From contig OZ038466.1 in the NCBI GenBank assembly GCA_964036295.1, positions 19,148,597-19,212,596 on the forward strand: a DNA stretch of 64,000 nt. Direction: 5' to 3'. The DNA is from Plumapathes pennacea. Its lineage: Eukaryota; Cnidaria; Anthozoa; Antipatharia; Myriopathidae. Each line of letters begins with the position of its first letter. Position 1 is the stretch's first letter. The translations under genes were made by a program, and so were the position numbers. Positions 28,549 through 41,200 of the stretch are shown here, piece after piece. The notes beneath the pieces were generated by a model, which saw only the letters and a list, made by a program, of their open reading frames with translations, was not told the origin of the DNA and did no database searches.

Positions 28549-31500
28549 TTATACTGGGACAGTGTAGTTTGAGTTCCAGTTTCTTTCAAACACAGCTTGT
28601 AACTGTGCTTGAACAGCTGTGTCATTTATGATGTGACTCACTCCAGCCGTGGATGTAAAGTAGTCTTTAGACCAGTTAGAGGTTCCCACATAAGCAACTG
28701 CTTCGGTCACCATGAACTTGTTATGATTCACCCGAGAATATGGGATCTTGGCCTGTTCTGGAGTTGCAGGGACTTTGAACCACTTCTGCAAAAAAAAAAA
28801 AAAAAAAAAAAAAAAAGTACAACAGGGGTGGTCAAGTCTAAGTGAATGAGCAAAAACTGAATCTGTCCAAATTGGTAACACTTTTTGTCCTGAATGAGCA
28901 ATGAAAACATTACAGAATGGCCACTCAGTTTTCACTGTAGTAATACTTTTGTGATAGCTCTGCAGCCTCCTGTAAAAAGGTAAGTTTTTACTAACCACTT
29001 TAATGGATGCATGATTTGCCATGTTGAGTGCAGTCAGCGATTTAAGGTAGTTCTTCAAATCAGCTCGAGTGTGGTTCCACAGACTGACCATTAGTCTGAC
29101 ATTAACACCACGATCAAAAGCAGCTTTGCGTAGTTCATCGTCAATGACTGGCCAATAGCTGTTATGGGAACAAGATCGACCATATGAATTATGCTATGTA
29201 CTGAAGCAGCTGCAAATGCAGTACATAAGTGGCATGGCTTGCTGAAGGTAATGCTGGCTGGGTTTCTTCTGCCAACTTGTATACCTTAATGTTGTGTTGT
29301 ATGATTTTTTATTACACAACTTCACATTTTCAAGTGCAAATACGGGCCAAAACGAGTGCAAAGATGGGAGCGTATTGCACTTTTGTCAGGAACCAGATCA
29401 ACTGTTTCATTAGCTTACATGATCATTTTTCGCAAGCAAAGTTTACAAACGCGTCATTTTTTTGTTCCATTTTGCGCGCGGCGAGAACGTTTGTCCTGCT
29501 TCATTCGTCGTATAATAAACAATTATTACACAAAAAGTCGTGCAATACGGCTGTATTTTTACTTGTCAGTTTTATTTTTTCTTGCCTGAAGCAGGCTCGA
29601 GAAAATAAAACCGACTCGTAAAAATACTCCGCCGTATTGCACTCCTTCCCGTGTAATAACCTCTTTTTATTCCCTGAAAATCTTAGGAATCTCTCAGCTA
29701 ATCAAATACACATATTTTTGTTTAAATCTGCGCATGTGCAAAAATAAGGGGGATGGCTGTTCAAAATGAGAAAAAAATTATAATTGATGGCAAATAAGAA
29801 AAAATATGTACTGTATACAGTATAAAAACACTTGCACCGGGGTGAAATGCAGCAGCCTTCTCAAAGGAGTTGGATTTAGACAAAGTGCCAATAATATTGC
29901 TTTGGATTTTTGTGTGCCCTGAAAATGAAAGACCAAGTTGGTGGACTGTGCAGTTGAGATTGAGGGCCCTTTATAAAGTAATAACTAACTTTTTATACCT
30001 TCTAGGGTAACTGTAGAGACTTGTTGGAAAGTAGTCCATGACAGCCACATAAACAAACTTTGTTGCACTCTTAATGGTGTGCAGGATGGCAGATAGGTCA
30101 TTTGTGCGCCCAGGAGGACAAAACTTTGGAGGGGACGAAGCTAAAAACATCTGTGCTTCATCAGTATCATTTACCATTATTTCTGCTGGGGTTTCTAAAG
30201 AAAGAAGACAGCATTAAAACAGTAATATCAGTGAAGCTGTTTCCCATAAAAGACTAGACTGTGAAACCTGGGAGCAATTACAATATTATGTCCATTGCCA
30301 CAAGCACTCCGAGCAAATGTAGTGCTGTCAGTAGAATTCTAGAGGCTCCACCTCTAATAAAAATGTTCCCACTTTTTATGCCTTTGATCAGGAAAATGTC
30401 TGGAAACCCCAAGATTTAGTTAGTGGAATGTTCAATTTATGTGGCATCTGAGTCAATGGGATTATACTTCAGTATGGTTACATGTACTTAATTGAGATAA
30501 TGATCTGCGTAATCTGTCTTTGTCTTGGGCATCTATGTTATTGTCCTTTATTACTGGCAGTTGTCTAGCTTAGTGTCTACTCCCACTCTAATACAACATC
30601 TACAGATGCAAATCTCGTATATTCTATTACTCACCTAAACTGATATTTGTAAAGTACTTTTCTGGCCAAGTGTCAGGAACTTTAGAGTTGGGTTGAGCAA
30701 GGTCCCAGTAAACTTCAAATATTTTAGCCATGTCAAGGCCCATACAGCTGCAGTTGTATGTTATGAGACCAAGTTCTTGGATCTGAACAAAACAAAGTGT
30801 ATTTGAATATAGCTGCTTTATAATGTATATAATATTCATTTGATAAAAACAATGAAATAATTTCATTGTCACAAAAATAATTTCTACGAAATTTATAATT
30901 TATACTGTATGACTTTACACCTTTACTCTATAACAATATTAAAATTTTTACATGCTAAATGGAAGAAAGATATATACTAATATTATTTGTATACTGTACA
31001 CCACATGCTTCTTTTGTGTGTTCAAAGAACATATATTACAAACAAATTTATTGACAGGTACCATTATCATCCCTGTCTAGTGTAGCCTATGCGATTGGTG
31101 GTGTCAGTGGATGTGGTTGAAGGTGCCATTTTGTATTTGCCAGATGAGAGACTGAGAAAGAGTGGCAAAGGAGACTGGGGCTGCCCTCTTCCTCATCCCT
31201 CCCCCTCCCCACCCCTTCGTTGCTTCTTTGTCACAAAATGGCATTTGGACAGACTTATCCGCACCCATCTACTGAGACCACCATCTATGCAGGTTAACCC
31301 CTCTACATGTCCACCACCTTATCTAACCTCTTTTCTTCTTGAGAATTTCCTGTTTCTAAGTGTTAACATGTACCTGAGTGAGTGCCCGCCAATCCAGATT
31401 TGCACTGCCCACATAGAAATGTTTCTTGTCCACCAGCCACATTTTTGTGTGAATAATGCCATTTCCAACTAATCTTGTCACGTCTAATGAGCGAACTTCA

Positions 31501-32638
31501 ACCATATCAAGTTTATTTAACATCAAAGTGTCAAGGTTTGGAAACTGTGCAGAACGTGGTACTTGCACAATGCGTATCTTTATACCTGACGATTGAAGAT
31601 GACAGTACACAATAATATTAGTACTCTCGCTAACAAATGGAGGGCATACATGAAGGCTCCGTCCAGGCCTCCTGGCAAACAGTGTTGTGAATATGATATC
31701 AAAATGTCTCAGGGTGCAAGATATTTTTGCAGCATGCTGACTCTATAATGCCATCACTCTAACATTTTTATTGACCTAAAAATTTGGTCAATAAAACAAA
31801 TTTATGCTTAGGGTTTAGGTTAGGGATAGGGTCAATGAATATTTTTCCATACCCTAAAACTTAGACCCTTTTAGATGAAGCCTCCCCTTATGGCCCATAA
31901 TACAGGCCATAGTAATTAACACCCCCCTCCCCGCATGCACCCAAAGAGCCCCTGCTAATCGTATATAATTATTTAAAAATAATATAGACATATTTCCCTT
32001 TATTTCTCCTGCAGTTAAATATTAACCATGCCCAAACTTTCCGATCACCGCCGATGCCTGTTTCAGACAATACTGGCCGACAACAAGTCTGGTGCAAGTC
32101 ACAAGATCAACATAAATGAACACGTGGGATTACATAACAAATGGCCAAATCTTATAACAATAGAAGAACCTTTCTCACCCCTGTTTTTGGCTGCATCTAC
32201 CAGTCCTTGAAATACGTCCTCTCCGGGCTTCGTGGATGGATCTTCTGTCTTCGTATCATTGCCTCGCAGAGACCAATAAAATGAAGCAATGTCGATAGAC
32301 TCTTCTGCAATGTCAATCAGCTTCATCCACCCTTCAGAAATGCGAGGGTGCTGTGGAGATCCAGTCGGATAAGTCACTCCCTCCGGGATGCTTTCCACTA
32401 AACCGATCGTGCAACCGCCAGTGCACTTTTGCACTGGAAATGGCGATGCTTCTTCGCCCTTTTTGCCAGCTTTTGAGCGGGAAATTGTCCATTGTAAAAT
32501 TACCACCGTGATTATAATAAAAGCCAGGAACACAAGCAAGGCTATCACGCGAACGGTGTAGGCTCTACTCCTTCCCTTCTCGCGGAACTGATGGTCCGGC
32601 TTTGCTTCCACGACTGGCATACTGGTGTACGAGGCCAT
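28549..32638 (-). CDS. PLD3: PLD3/PLD4-like phospholipase-D-family membrane protein
   Basis: Six exons in phase: 32638-32179, 31585-31374, 30782-30635, 30194-29999, 29158-28996 and 28785-28549, giving 471 residues (human PLD3 has 490). A short cytoplasmic tail is followed by one membrane span at about residues 30-50 (VIALLVFLAFIIITVVILQW), as in type II membrane proteins. Two HKD half-sites follow: HTKMWLVDKKHFYVGSANLD in exon 2 and NHNKFMVTEAVAYVGTSNW in exon 6. Both keep the His, Lys and Ser/Asn pattern. Vertebrate PLD3 and PLD4 are lysosomal 5'-3' exonucleases that degrade single-stranded nucleic acid and limit innate sensing; the same role is inferred here. The start ATG opens MASYTSMPVVEAK and lies 136 bp from the divergent NKAPD1 start. 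Confidence 0.93.
28786..28816 (-). other. Long poly-T tract at the acceptor of the last PLD3 exon
   Basis: On the minus strand the last intron ends in about 26 T followed by GCAG and the exon at 28785. It is an unusually uniform polypyrimidine tract, length-variable in principle and prone to sequencing error. Confidence 0.7.
29540..29642. mobile_element. Foldback element in a PLD3 intron
   Basis: 'gtgcaatacggctgta' at the left pairs with 'tactccgccgtattgcac' at the right. The inner blocks 'gttttattttttc' and 'gaaaataaaac' also pair. It may be part of a larger element reaching from about 29310 to 29660, whose ends carry 'attacac' and 'gtgtaat'. Confidence 0.6.
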
Positions 32639-32774
32639 AAAATGATTAACTCGAAACCCGATCTGTTGATTTTGATAAAGTTTGACAGACAGGGACTACC
32701 CATGAGAACAGCCTGGGAACTACCTGGGACTTATATGTTGGCTGATATAAAGTAGCTACTAGACACTTTGCAAA
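32639..32774. promoter_or_regulatory. Divergent promoter region, PLD3 / NKAPD1
   Basis: Only 136 bp separate the two start codons, so both 5' UTRs and core promoters must fit here or overlap. No TATA box at a convincing distance was seen. Confidence 0.6.
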
Positions 32775-35577
32775 ATGGCTGTCGCACGCAAATTTATTGA
32801 CAAGAATGTATTGATGAATGTTATCCGACATACTGATGCCCACAACAAGGTGATGGTCTCTTGGTTTCCTCTGATCTTTTATAAATGTGGAGTCACATGC
32901 ATGTAATGATTTTAAGTTTCATTGTTACGCCTAATATAGTGAAAGTATCCGATATTTTTCCACTTGGAAATTTACTGCTTTTGACAGATTCAAGAGGAGA
33001 AGGAAATGTGGAAGGCTTATGAACAGAGGAAAGGCTCCAAAAATACAACAGAATCTACATCAAAGAGGAGAAGGTGAGAACCCTATTTTCTAATCGATTT
33101 ATCAAGAATGAAATATTTTATTAACACTTGGAATAACAGATAATAAAAATAACCAGGTTTTCGGAGGATTTATGAGCTTCATTCTTTTCTGTTTCAGTTT
33201 TGATGGAAAAATGCGATGTGACGAAAGAGTCCCCAAGAGTACACATTGCATGCAAGAGTTGTATAACTTTGAGGCAAATGATTCAGAGAGGTAAGGCTCT
33301 TGCCTCTCATGCGTTTAGTAATTTAACAAATAACCAGTTTAGAAACTAATGTAATCGGATGGAGTGAGCGGTTTCGCCGTGAATAGTTAAATAGGGATGC
33401 AGCGAGTGGACTGACAAAAACTTTAATGAAACAGATAAAAACAGTACCAAACAGTGTATAAAAACGGTGAAACAGACAGTAAAATGGTAGGTAAAACAAT
33501 CTAAAACGGAAACGAGTAACAGTGCTAGGAAACAAAGCAAATACAACAAAATAGTATAAGAATATAACCTAACTCAATTATCCTAGCTATAAAAGTAGCA
33601 CTGATACTAAAAGACTGCTGTTTAGCTTGTTGACAACAAAGATAAACATTGTAAACCTTGCAACAATAGAAATTGCTAACTGACAAGAAATGACTTAATA
33701 ACTAATAAGTAATCCTTGACTAAACAGTAAGCTGATATGCAAATCATGCTGTGAAATACTGAAAAACATGGCTAGTGATTGTAGCATTGAACTGACTAAA
33801 CTGAACAGAATGAGGACACAAAGATGAAACTACTTGACTAAGAAATGCACAGGATGCTAACACAGCAAAGGTGAGCAAATCAATTTGGATGAAACTTGTA
33901 ATAGATGTAAAATCTGTGTACTGAAATACTTGCTTCACCAAGGGCAAAGGTTAAGTGAAACACAACTAAATAACAACTGGGCTGGATACAACTTGAATTG
34001 GACCATGTGCTTATGTAGATTAAGAAATAGAATTGCTGAAGGCATAACTACTGAACTGAAAAACATGCACATTGACTGAGCTAGAAACTGAACCTAAACA
34101 ATTCTATAATTGTATAAACCTAGTAGAAAGAGAATAAATTAAATTGTACCTTGTGCTCCAATATGCTTGCTTAACAATTTATGTTCCCAGATGTCTTTAT
34201 GCACAGTACAACCAGGAGTGAACCTCCTCCACAGAGAGCTGATCGAACACTGACTAAGAGCTACATGTGCTGGCTTTGTGATAGCTAGTGATTACGAAAT
34301 TCCCAGCAACATGGTGACTAAACATATCTAAATATGGTCCTAGCAAGTGCTGAAATGAAACTGCTGCATTGCTCAATACTCTAGAACATTCTAGAACCTT
34401 CTATTAGTGATAATAATTAACTGCAGGTTTTAGAGTATGGAATTATAGAAATATAAAAATACAGAAAAATGAGCACTCTGACCCTGTCACTAAGGTGCTA
34501 TAGCATACTCAAATGTCTGACCATAGGTTCAAATGTGAGACCTAATTCTAAAATGTTTTAATTCAGCTGAATAATACTATGATATTGTGTTAATTGTTCC
34601 CAAAAAAAGTTTTGGACATATTTGTTTGTTTGATTTATGACTAACCTTATAACTACTGTTAGTATAAGTTTCTACAGAAATATGAGGCAATATTATTGAT
34701 ATCGGCTGGTGGTTTAATAATATTGTCCTTGACAGATGGGGCCACAGTGGCTATAATGAACTGTATCCAGAGGATTTTGATGACAACGCTGGTAACTCAG
34801 AAGAAAAGACCAGAAAAAAGAAGAGTAGAAAGGAAAAAGGGTAAGACTGCAGTTTAATACCTAATTTAGATATAATATTACACTTGTAATAATTAATTCT
34901 ATTATCTATAAGTTGCACCACTGTAGTTTCCAGTTGTATAGATTAACTATTAAAACTACTGAAAAATGTAAAACTAACAGTCACACAAATCAGGTGGGTT
35001 TCAGTTGAAAATATATACAATGCATGGTAGATTTGATTTAGTCTATTATACATATGTGCTTTTGTCACTCAAATCTCATCAGATGTGACACACAAGGAAT
35101 ACTAGAAGTGATAGCACACATGGAGCAAGATAAATCATGTTTTATTTTAATCCCATGAAAAAATTATGATCACCCCGTATGTTGAGTCAGTGAGAATGAA
35201 AAAGGGTAATAGCAAAATAAAATTCAAGTTCACTTTTATATAGTCAATGCAGTCTTGATACTGTAGAGCAATACAGCATAAATTTATTCTGTTTGCTTTC
35301 AATTCAAATTCTATTCAGAGAAAGAAAAAAGAAAAAGGACAAGGGAAAAGAGAAATGGAAAATCAGGAAGTCAGAAGATGGAGACCAGGACAGGAAAAAG
35401 ACAAAGAAATCTAAATCAGAAAGATCTAAAAGAAAACACCAAACTGACAATGACAGTGAATCACTCAAAGACAACAAAAGAAGGAAAAAAGCAGACCACA
35501 CAAGCAGAAAGAGGAAGAAAAAACGAGAAAGAGACACTTCCACAGGAAAGGTTCCAAAAAAACAAAGAACAGAATGA
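32775..35577 (+). CDS. NKAPD1: NKAP domain-containing protein 1 homologue (C11orf57)
   Basis: Five exons in phase: 32775-32849, 32988-33073, 33198-33290, 34736-34840 and 35319-35577, giving 205 residues (human about 290). The conserved N-terminus reads VLMNVIRHTDAHNKIQEEKE and MWKAYEQ, and exon 4 gives RWGHSGYNELYPEDF. Both blocks are diagnostic of the C11orf57 family. The C-terminal half is a Lys/Arg/Ser-rich low-complexity tail ending KKQRTE, as expected for a nuclear protein. Molecular function is not established in any species that I know of. The tail is shorter than in vertebrates. The gene converges with AK3, with 296 bp between stop codons. Confidence 0.92.
33340..34540 (+). other. A/C-rich, strand-skewed stretch in NKAPD1 intron 3
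   Basis: About 1.2 kb is strikingly rich in A and C words such as 'aactgaac', 'actaac' and 'aaacagt' on the plus strand, with few T runs. It has no clear repeat period and no protein match. It may be an old unclassified repeat. Confidence 0.35.
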
Positions 35578-35695
35578 TTTGTAAAAGCATTGATTTATAG
35601 TCATCCAAGGTTTAATCAAAGATCAGAAGTTCCTGTCATGCAACTGAGTTCTTGGGGATTAAGAGGACATGCAAGCCAAGACTTTTTTGCATTTC

Positions 35696-35701
35696 TTTAT
35701 T
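35696..35701 (-). promoter_or_regulatory. Candidate AK3 polyadenylation signal
   Basis: An AATAAA on the minus strand lies 173 nt downstream of the AK3 stop codon, a usual distance. If used, the AK3 transcript would end just short of the NKAPD1 stop. Confidence 0.4.
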
Positions 35702-35873
35702 CTGCCATGGATAAAGGTACATGTGACCTGATCATTGGATACTACTATGCATGGTCTTGATGTCAGGGAAACATGAATTTACAAGCTGCGTTTTGTATTC
35801 CAACCTTCTTCACTGTCAGTTCCATAATGGTCATTATTGGCTATTATAAGTGCTAATATAGTATTATAGTGAA

Positions 35874-36904
35874 TTATGACTTGAAAAAGTTCTCTTCCAG
35901 GTATTTCTTGACTTTGGGCCAAATCACATTTGTTTCTGTGCCAGCAAAAGCTTTTAAGTTTCCTTGTTTCCTGTAGTAAAAGCAAAAGCTATTTATTCCC
36001 TAGAGTAACAAAATACTAAATCTTTCAATCATAAAGAATGATCAGTTGCAAAATTCTCCTTTCATTGCACAGTAACAGCTACGCGTGGTTTAGTATGGAA
36101 GAAAAAATGATATTAGATGGTCAACTGCCAATTATTTATCCTGACTGTGTTATTCATATATTGGTATAGGACAGCTTGAAAGAATTAAAGCTCAGATCTG
36201 GGAGCCCACAGGGCTCAAATTTTAAAATTTAACAAAGTGCCCAGTACGTACAGCATTTTATATATGCTATAATGTACAGACAAATATCAATATTTAATTT
36301 TTCATTTTTATAAACTTTTGACTTATAATGTGTTATCATTATGTGTAAGTGAACTGACCTGTAGAATTCAACCAGTGGCTTGGTGGATTCCTCATACTTC
36401 CTAAGTCTTTGCATCACAGTCTCGGGCTAAAAATCAACAACAACAACAACAACAAAATGCAAGAAAAAAAAAAACAAAAAATAAAAAACAAGAAAGGAGA
36501 AAAACTTGTGCTCAAAAGAAATCTCTCTCTCTTTCTCTCTCTCCTGTTACTGCCAGGAACCACAACAACACAATCACAGTACTGCATTTTAACTCTTGGT
36601 TGTGGAAAATTGTGATGATTCAGGGACCTTTAGACAACATCTACCTTGTCATCATCACGTTGGGTGAGTGGTTCTCCTGTTTCATCATCTTTGCCCTGAA
36701 AACAGAGCCATCAACTGTGTAAATCATTTCAACTTCCTAAAAACTCCAATTCCTTTTTACTCTCCTAGGGTCACCTATCAGCGTGTAACTGTAAGTCATA
36801 CAATATTATTTTGGCTTCAATAATATTATTTTTATACACCCATCTCCTCACTTGTGCATTCACCCACCCACCTGTCTCATTTTCATGTACTCAATAACAA
36901 CAAC

Positions 36905-36955
<51 letters not shown>

Positions 36956-38219
36956 TTTTAATATATATATGTATTGCAAAATGTCCCATAGAGATGCACA
37001 GTATGCTCACATGTATATTACATCATTTGATCACTAATCCTCAATAATAATTTTACACTCATGGTGCCCTGAACAGGCATTGCTTGCTTACTGGTACTTT
37101 TGGAGGGTTAAATTCCAAGTTATAGACTCTGCCACTGGGAGCGTGTATCCAGCGTTGCTGCAAAAGAGATGTAGCCAGTCAGTTTTACAGTAAATAATTT
37201 ATTAACCACAAAAACAAACCTGTAGACTGCAGACTTAAGCAACTGAATAAAGTTGTTATGAAGGCCTACATGTACATATATGTATTCTATTATTTACATG
37301 CAGTGACTACAACACTGTACAACCGTGCATACTCCACTACCCAATATATTATGATGCACCTCAGGTCCCAGTGTGTATCTTTGATGATTTTTAATGTGAG
37401 AGATGTTGGCCGTGGCTTAATTATGTGCTCTCACCTTAATCCTGTCGATGATGGTGTCAAACGGAACATCTAAATTGATCACCACATCTATGTTCTGGGT
37501 TTTACTTAAAGTTTCTGCCTGACTGACAGTCCTCGGGAATCCTGCAATGATCAGTTGTTTATGACAAAGGTGACTTACAATATTGATCCTGTTGACTAGA
37601 AGTCTCATTTTGGACCTGATTCTGGACATATGTAGAAATATGTGTAATAAAACCATTAGTTTAATAATAAATATTTATTGTCCGTTCAAAAACAAACAAA
37701 CCCACCCATATTTTACCACTTCCCCCCTCCCCCCCCCCCCCCCCCCCCCAGCCCGGCAAGACGATCCTTGACCTGACAAACCCTACTCCTCTATCCTGTT
37801 AAGTAATCGTCTGGGAAGATTACGATAAAGCGCGCGTCACGTGAGATGGAATATATTGTTACAATTCAGCACGGCTCACCGTCCAACAGCCAGCTTTTGC
37901 CCGCCAGTTTCTCGAGCTCTTCTAGGATCAGATCCACCATAACTTGATCAGGAACCAGCTCTCCCTTGTCAATGTACTTCTTCGCTTTCAATCCAACTTC
38001 AGTTTCATTTTGAATATGGACCCGGAGCAGGTCGCCACTGGAAAGATGCTGCAAACCAAATTGTTCCACCATCCTCCCCGACACAGTCCCTTTTCCTGAG
38101 CCTGGAGGGCCCATAATCATTGCTCGCACCGGTTTGGAAGACATATGTGAGCTGAGATGGATTCTTCTCGTGTTTATAGTTCGAAAACCCAAGCGTGAGA
38201 GTCGAACACTGTGCTTCAT
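35874..38219 (-). CDS. AK3: Mitochondrial adenylate kinase, AK3/AK4 type (GTP:AMP phosphotransferase)
   Basis: Six exons in phase: 38219-37880, 37541-37435, 37157-37092, 36695-36645, 36426-36359 and 35970-35874, giving 242 residues. The P-loop is MGPPGSGKGTVSGRM. Other marks are SSGDLLR (AMP site), SWLLDGFPRT, VVINLDVPFD, and the lid RWIHAPSGRVYNLEFNPPKV then DDETGEPLTQRDDDKPETV. The lid has no zinc-binding cysteines. About 30 residues precede the kinase fold (MKHSVRLSRLGFRTINTRRI...), basic and without acids, which fits a mitochondrial presequence. AK3 of the matrix rephosphorylates AMP with GTP; AK4 is the close alternative. The start at 38219 is the first ATG of the frame; the frame stays open upstream only from a GTG. 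Confidence 0.93.
36905..36955 (+). repeat. (AAT)n microsatellite
   Basis: About 17 uninterrupted AAT triplets lie in the AK3 intron between exons 3 and 4. A short (AAC)n run is at 36437-36454 in the next intron. Confidence 0.95.
37729..37749 (+). repeat. Run of 21 C in AK3 intron 1
   Basis: On the AK3 sense strand this is a 21-G run, just downstream of the first exon. Confidence 0.9.
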
Positions 38220-38284
38220 CGTTGTCGTCACCGGAAGACAGCCTCACACTCGGAGGAGTCTGGGCTCTACTTTCGAAAGAAAAG
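38220..38284. promoter_or_regulatory. Compact bidirectional promoter, AK3 / PUM3
   Basis: Sixty-five bp separate the two start codons. The stretch contains ACCGGAAGA (38230-38238), a match to the ETS/GABP core CCGGAAG that is frequent in bidirectional housekeeping promoters. No TATA box is visible. Transcription start sites of the two genes probably interleave, so one gene's start may lie over the other's first exon. Confidence 0.6.
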
Positions 38285-41200
38285 ATGGCGGACCACGCTG
38301 CACAGAGGTAAGTTACAAAATAGTGTTTATTGATAATGTTCGGGTATCTAAGGACCTTATATCGTTCGTTTTCAATATTATCCTATCAGAAAAAGACTGC
38401 ATGCGTACCTCTGTCCAGGATTTACGCTCTGAGCACTTTTAAATGACATCTGATCTTTCCACGTGCATACTGTGCCAGTGAGGATCAACATTTTTATGTG
38501 ATTTATTTAACAGGAGATTGATTCCCTTCTCTGGTACTAACATTAACTAGCAAGAAAATATGCTGTGCACATTGTGATTTAAGTATACCAAGGGATCCAT
38601 ATATACCGAGTACGTGCATAACATGTATACATAACAAGATATACTACAGTACATTCTGCAGTCCGGTTGTTCAAAGCACGATTAGGTTAACCCTGGATTA
38701 GGCGAAAATTCGGTGAAAATAGAAATATTTTGCTCACAAAACGACTTCCTTGCTATGTTTTGAGCTAGAACAATTATTTTTAGCTACTGTAGTCTTTTAT
38801 CACCTTGCAGTTTGTTGCCAAAGCATGAGGGAAATAATTATCTTGGTTAATCCTGGGTTTAGTTTAACCAAGCTTTGAACAACCGGATTCAGCATATGGG
38901 CATTCACTAAAATGTGATCCTACAGAGCGAGCGTGATATGCCATCCCCTAGCAAGCCAAGTCCATGCCAGACTTTCCTGTCTGGTTTACAATATCTGCAG
39001 TAGATTGGTAGTAGATTTTTTCAGCAACATTCTCTGTTTAAACTATCTGGGCTAGTGAATTGTGGCTATTCATACAACTTGTGTTGTATACCATTACATG
39101 TTCGGTGTGAATCATAAATTAATGTTGGTGAATTCTTATCTGCAGGCCAAAGAAAAAGTTCAAACGGAAGGCTGACAACCATGCTGGCCCATCGAAAAAT
39201 GCCAAACCCAAGAAGTTTGCAAAGGAAAATAAAAATCCTAAAGGGAAAAAGAGCCAGTCGCTTAAAAGTGGCTTTAAGTCAAAATCAATGCAACAGCGAG
39301 GATCAAAGGAAGCTACTGGCAAGTTTAGAAAAAAATCATTTTCTGGAGATAGAAATAGCAGGAAAGCTTTCAAAAGGAAGCATGAGGGAGGGAAGCATGA
39401 TTCAACAGACTCTTCAAAGAAGAGGAGACAGGATGTGAAGCCTAATGATGAGGGTAAGTGAACATTGTACAGTTTTATAATTCTTTGAAGTAGTTTGTGC
39501 ACAGGTTGAACAGCTTGGCAAGATAATATGTTACTGTAAATTGATAATGCAGATCTTATAAGAGAACCTTGGCAAGCTGTACTGAGTTATCTAATACTGT
39601 AGATCTTGCCAATGTCTTGTTGTTGTGATCTTGCAAATCTTGCTTTGTCAGTAATCTTCTTGTCACAATCTTGCAATGATCGACCATTGGATTCATACAC
39701 TGTTGTCAAGATCTTGCTTTTATCCTAAATATACATGCGGGGATACAGCATGTTATACAAGATCTTGGTTACAATCCTGCCAAGATTTATGACTAAGATC
39801 TTAGCCAAGATCATGTGAGATTTTATTACCAGGATCACAGCATAATAAAGTCATGCCAAAATCCTCCAAGACCCTGCCATAGTCATGCCAAGAGCTTATT
39901 AATAATCTTCTGAAAGATTTTTAACCTGAGTGAGCATGAGCATTCAAGCTTAGGTCTCCAAAGCTCAATATTAGGAGTAGCCAAAGCTTTCTCGATTTCT
40001 GAACCTCTTGTAACATGCCACACAGGCCTTCCTTTTGACCTTGCAAAGAGTCAATGACCACATGAATCTCGACTTCCGCGTAGTCATTGACGTTTTGCAT
40101 GGTAATAAGGAACACCAGCTACCACACTGGCTAAACCTCTTGGCGAACAAACTGCAGAATATTAAGCAGAAATCATATTCTTGCATAAGGCATTTTGAAG
40201 AAGTTGCGCTGTGGGTGAAAAATGTAATTTTTTCATTTGCTCAATAGGAAGGAAGAAAAAGTGTAACCCTTGATGAGCCTGATTGGAAAACCACAGGCCC
40301 AGAGTGTTACTTTAATTGACTAATTATTTTTTTCTCTGTAGTCAGTGAATAGTGTAAGACTTGTATTCATGTGATATTTTATACATATGTCTCCACTTTT
40401 ATATTGTCAGGGGAAGACAAGCCCAACATTTACAGAATGAAAAAGAAAGAAAGGAAAAGTTTCCGAAGACAAACCGACGATAACTATGAAATGTTTGTTT
40501 CCATGAAAAGTACCTATGAAACTCTCAGAAGGTAAGTTAACTAGATGGGAGTTATATTATGATTGACTAATTAAACAACAGGAAAGCTTATTTAACCCTT
40601 CACTCTCGAGCTCAAAAAAAAGTTTCTGCCTGAACCTTCGAAGTACAATACTGTAGTTAGAATGATACATATATTTGCAGGTTGTCAAAAGACAAGGTTA
40701 TTAATACTGTATTTTGTTTTATCTTTTTACTTTTAAGAAGAAAGCAATCAGCAGTGCAAGGAATGCCATCACCATATTTTTGCTTGCATACAGGGTTTTG
40801 CTTTTTAATTTATTCCTTGTGATTGAGAATTTGCTGTGTAACTTGTCTGGACCAACACAAAAACATAGCAAATGCAAAACCACGGCAGCCTTACTTTTGA
40901 CAGTCATCTGAAAACCACACTATGGTAATACAGATCAAAGCCTCTATTTTTACATGGGATTAACCACTCAGTTGAACCATCAAGATGTACCTGTCAGTCA
41001 ATATTAAATGACTCTGTCCCTTTATCTTCAGGAAAGACTGTCCCAAATCTAAGAAGATACAACTGATAGAGGAAGTGCTGAAACTTATAACAGGGCACTC
41101 CCATGAGGTAATGTTAAATAGTTTGTCATGGATGTTGTAGAATAGACATATTAAAATATTATACTTTTTTTCAAATCTTCAAACAATATCATTCAATGAC

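Noticed and set aside
39119-39502. 127-codon minus-strand frame and 85-codon plus-strand frame over PUM3 exon 2
   Set aside because: The Lys-rich PUM3 frame (39146-39453), which closes phase with both neighbours, explains the region.
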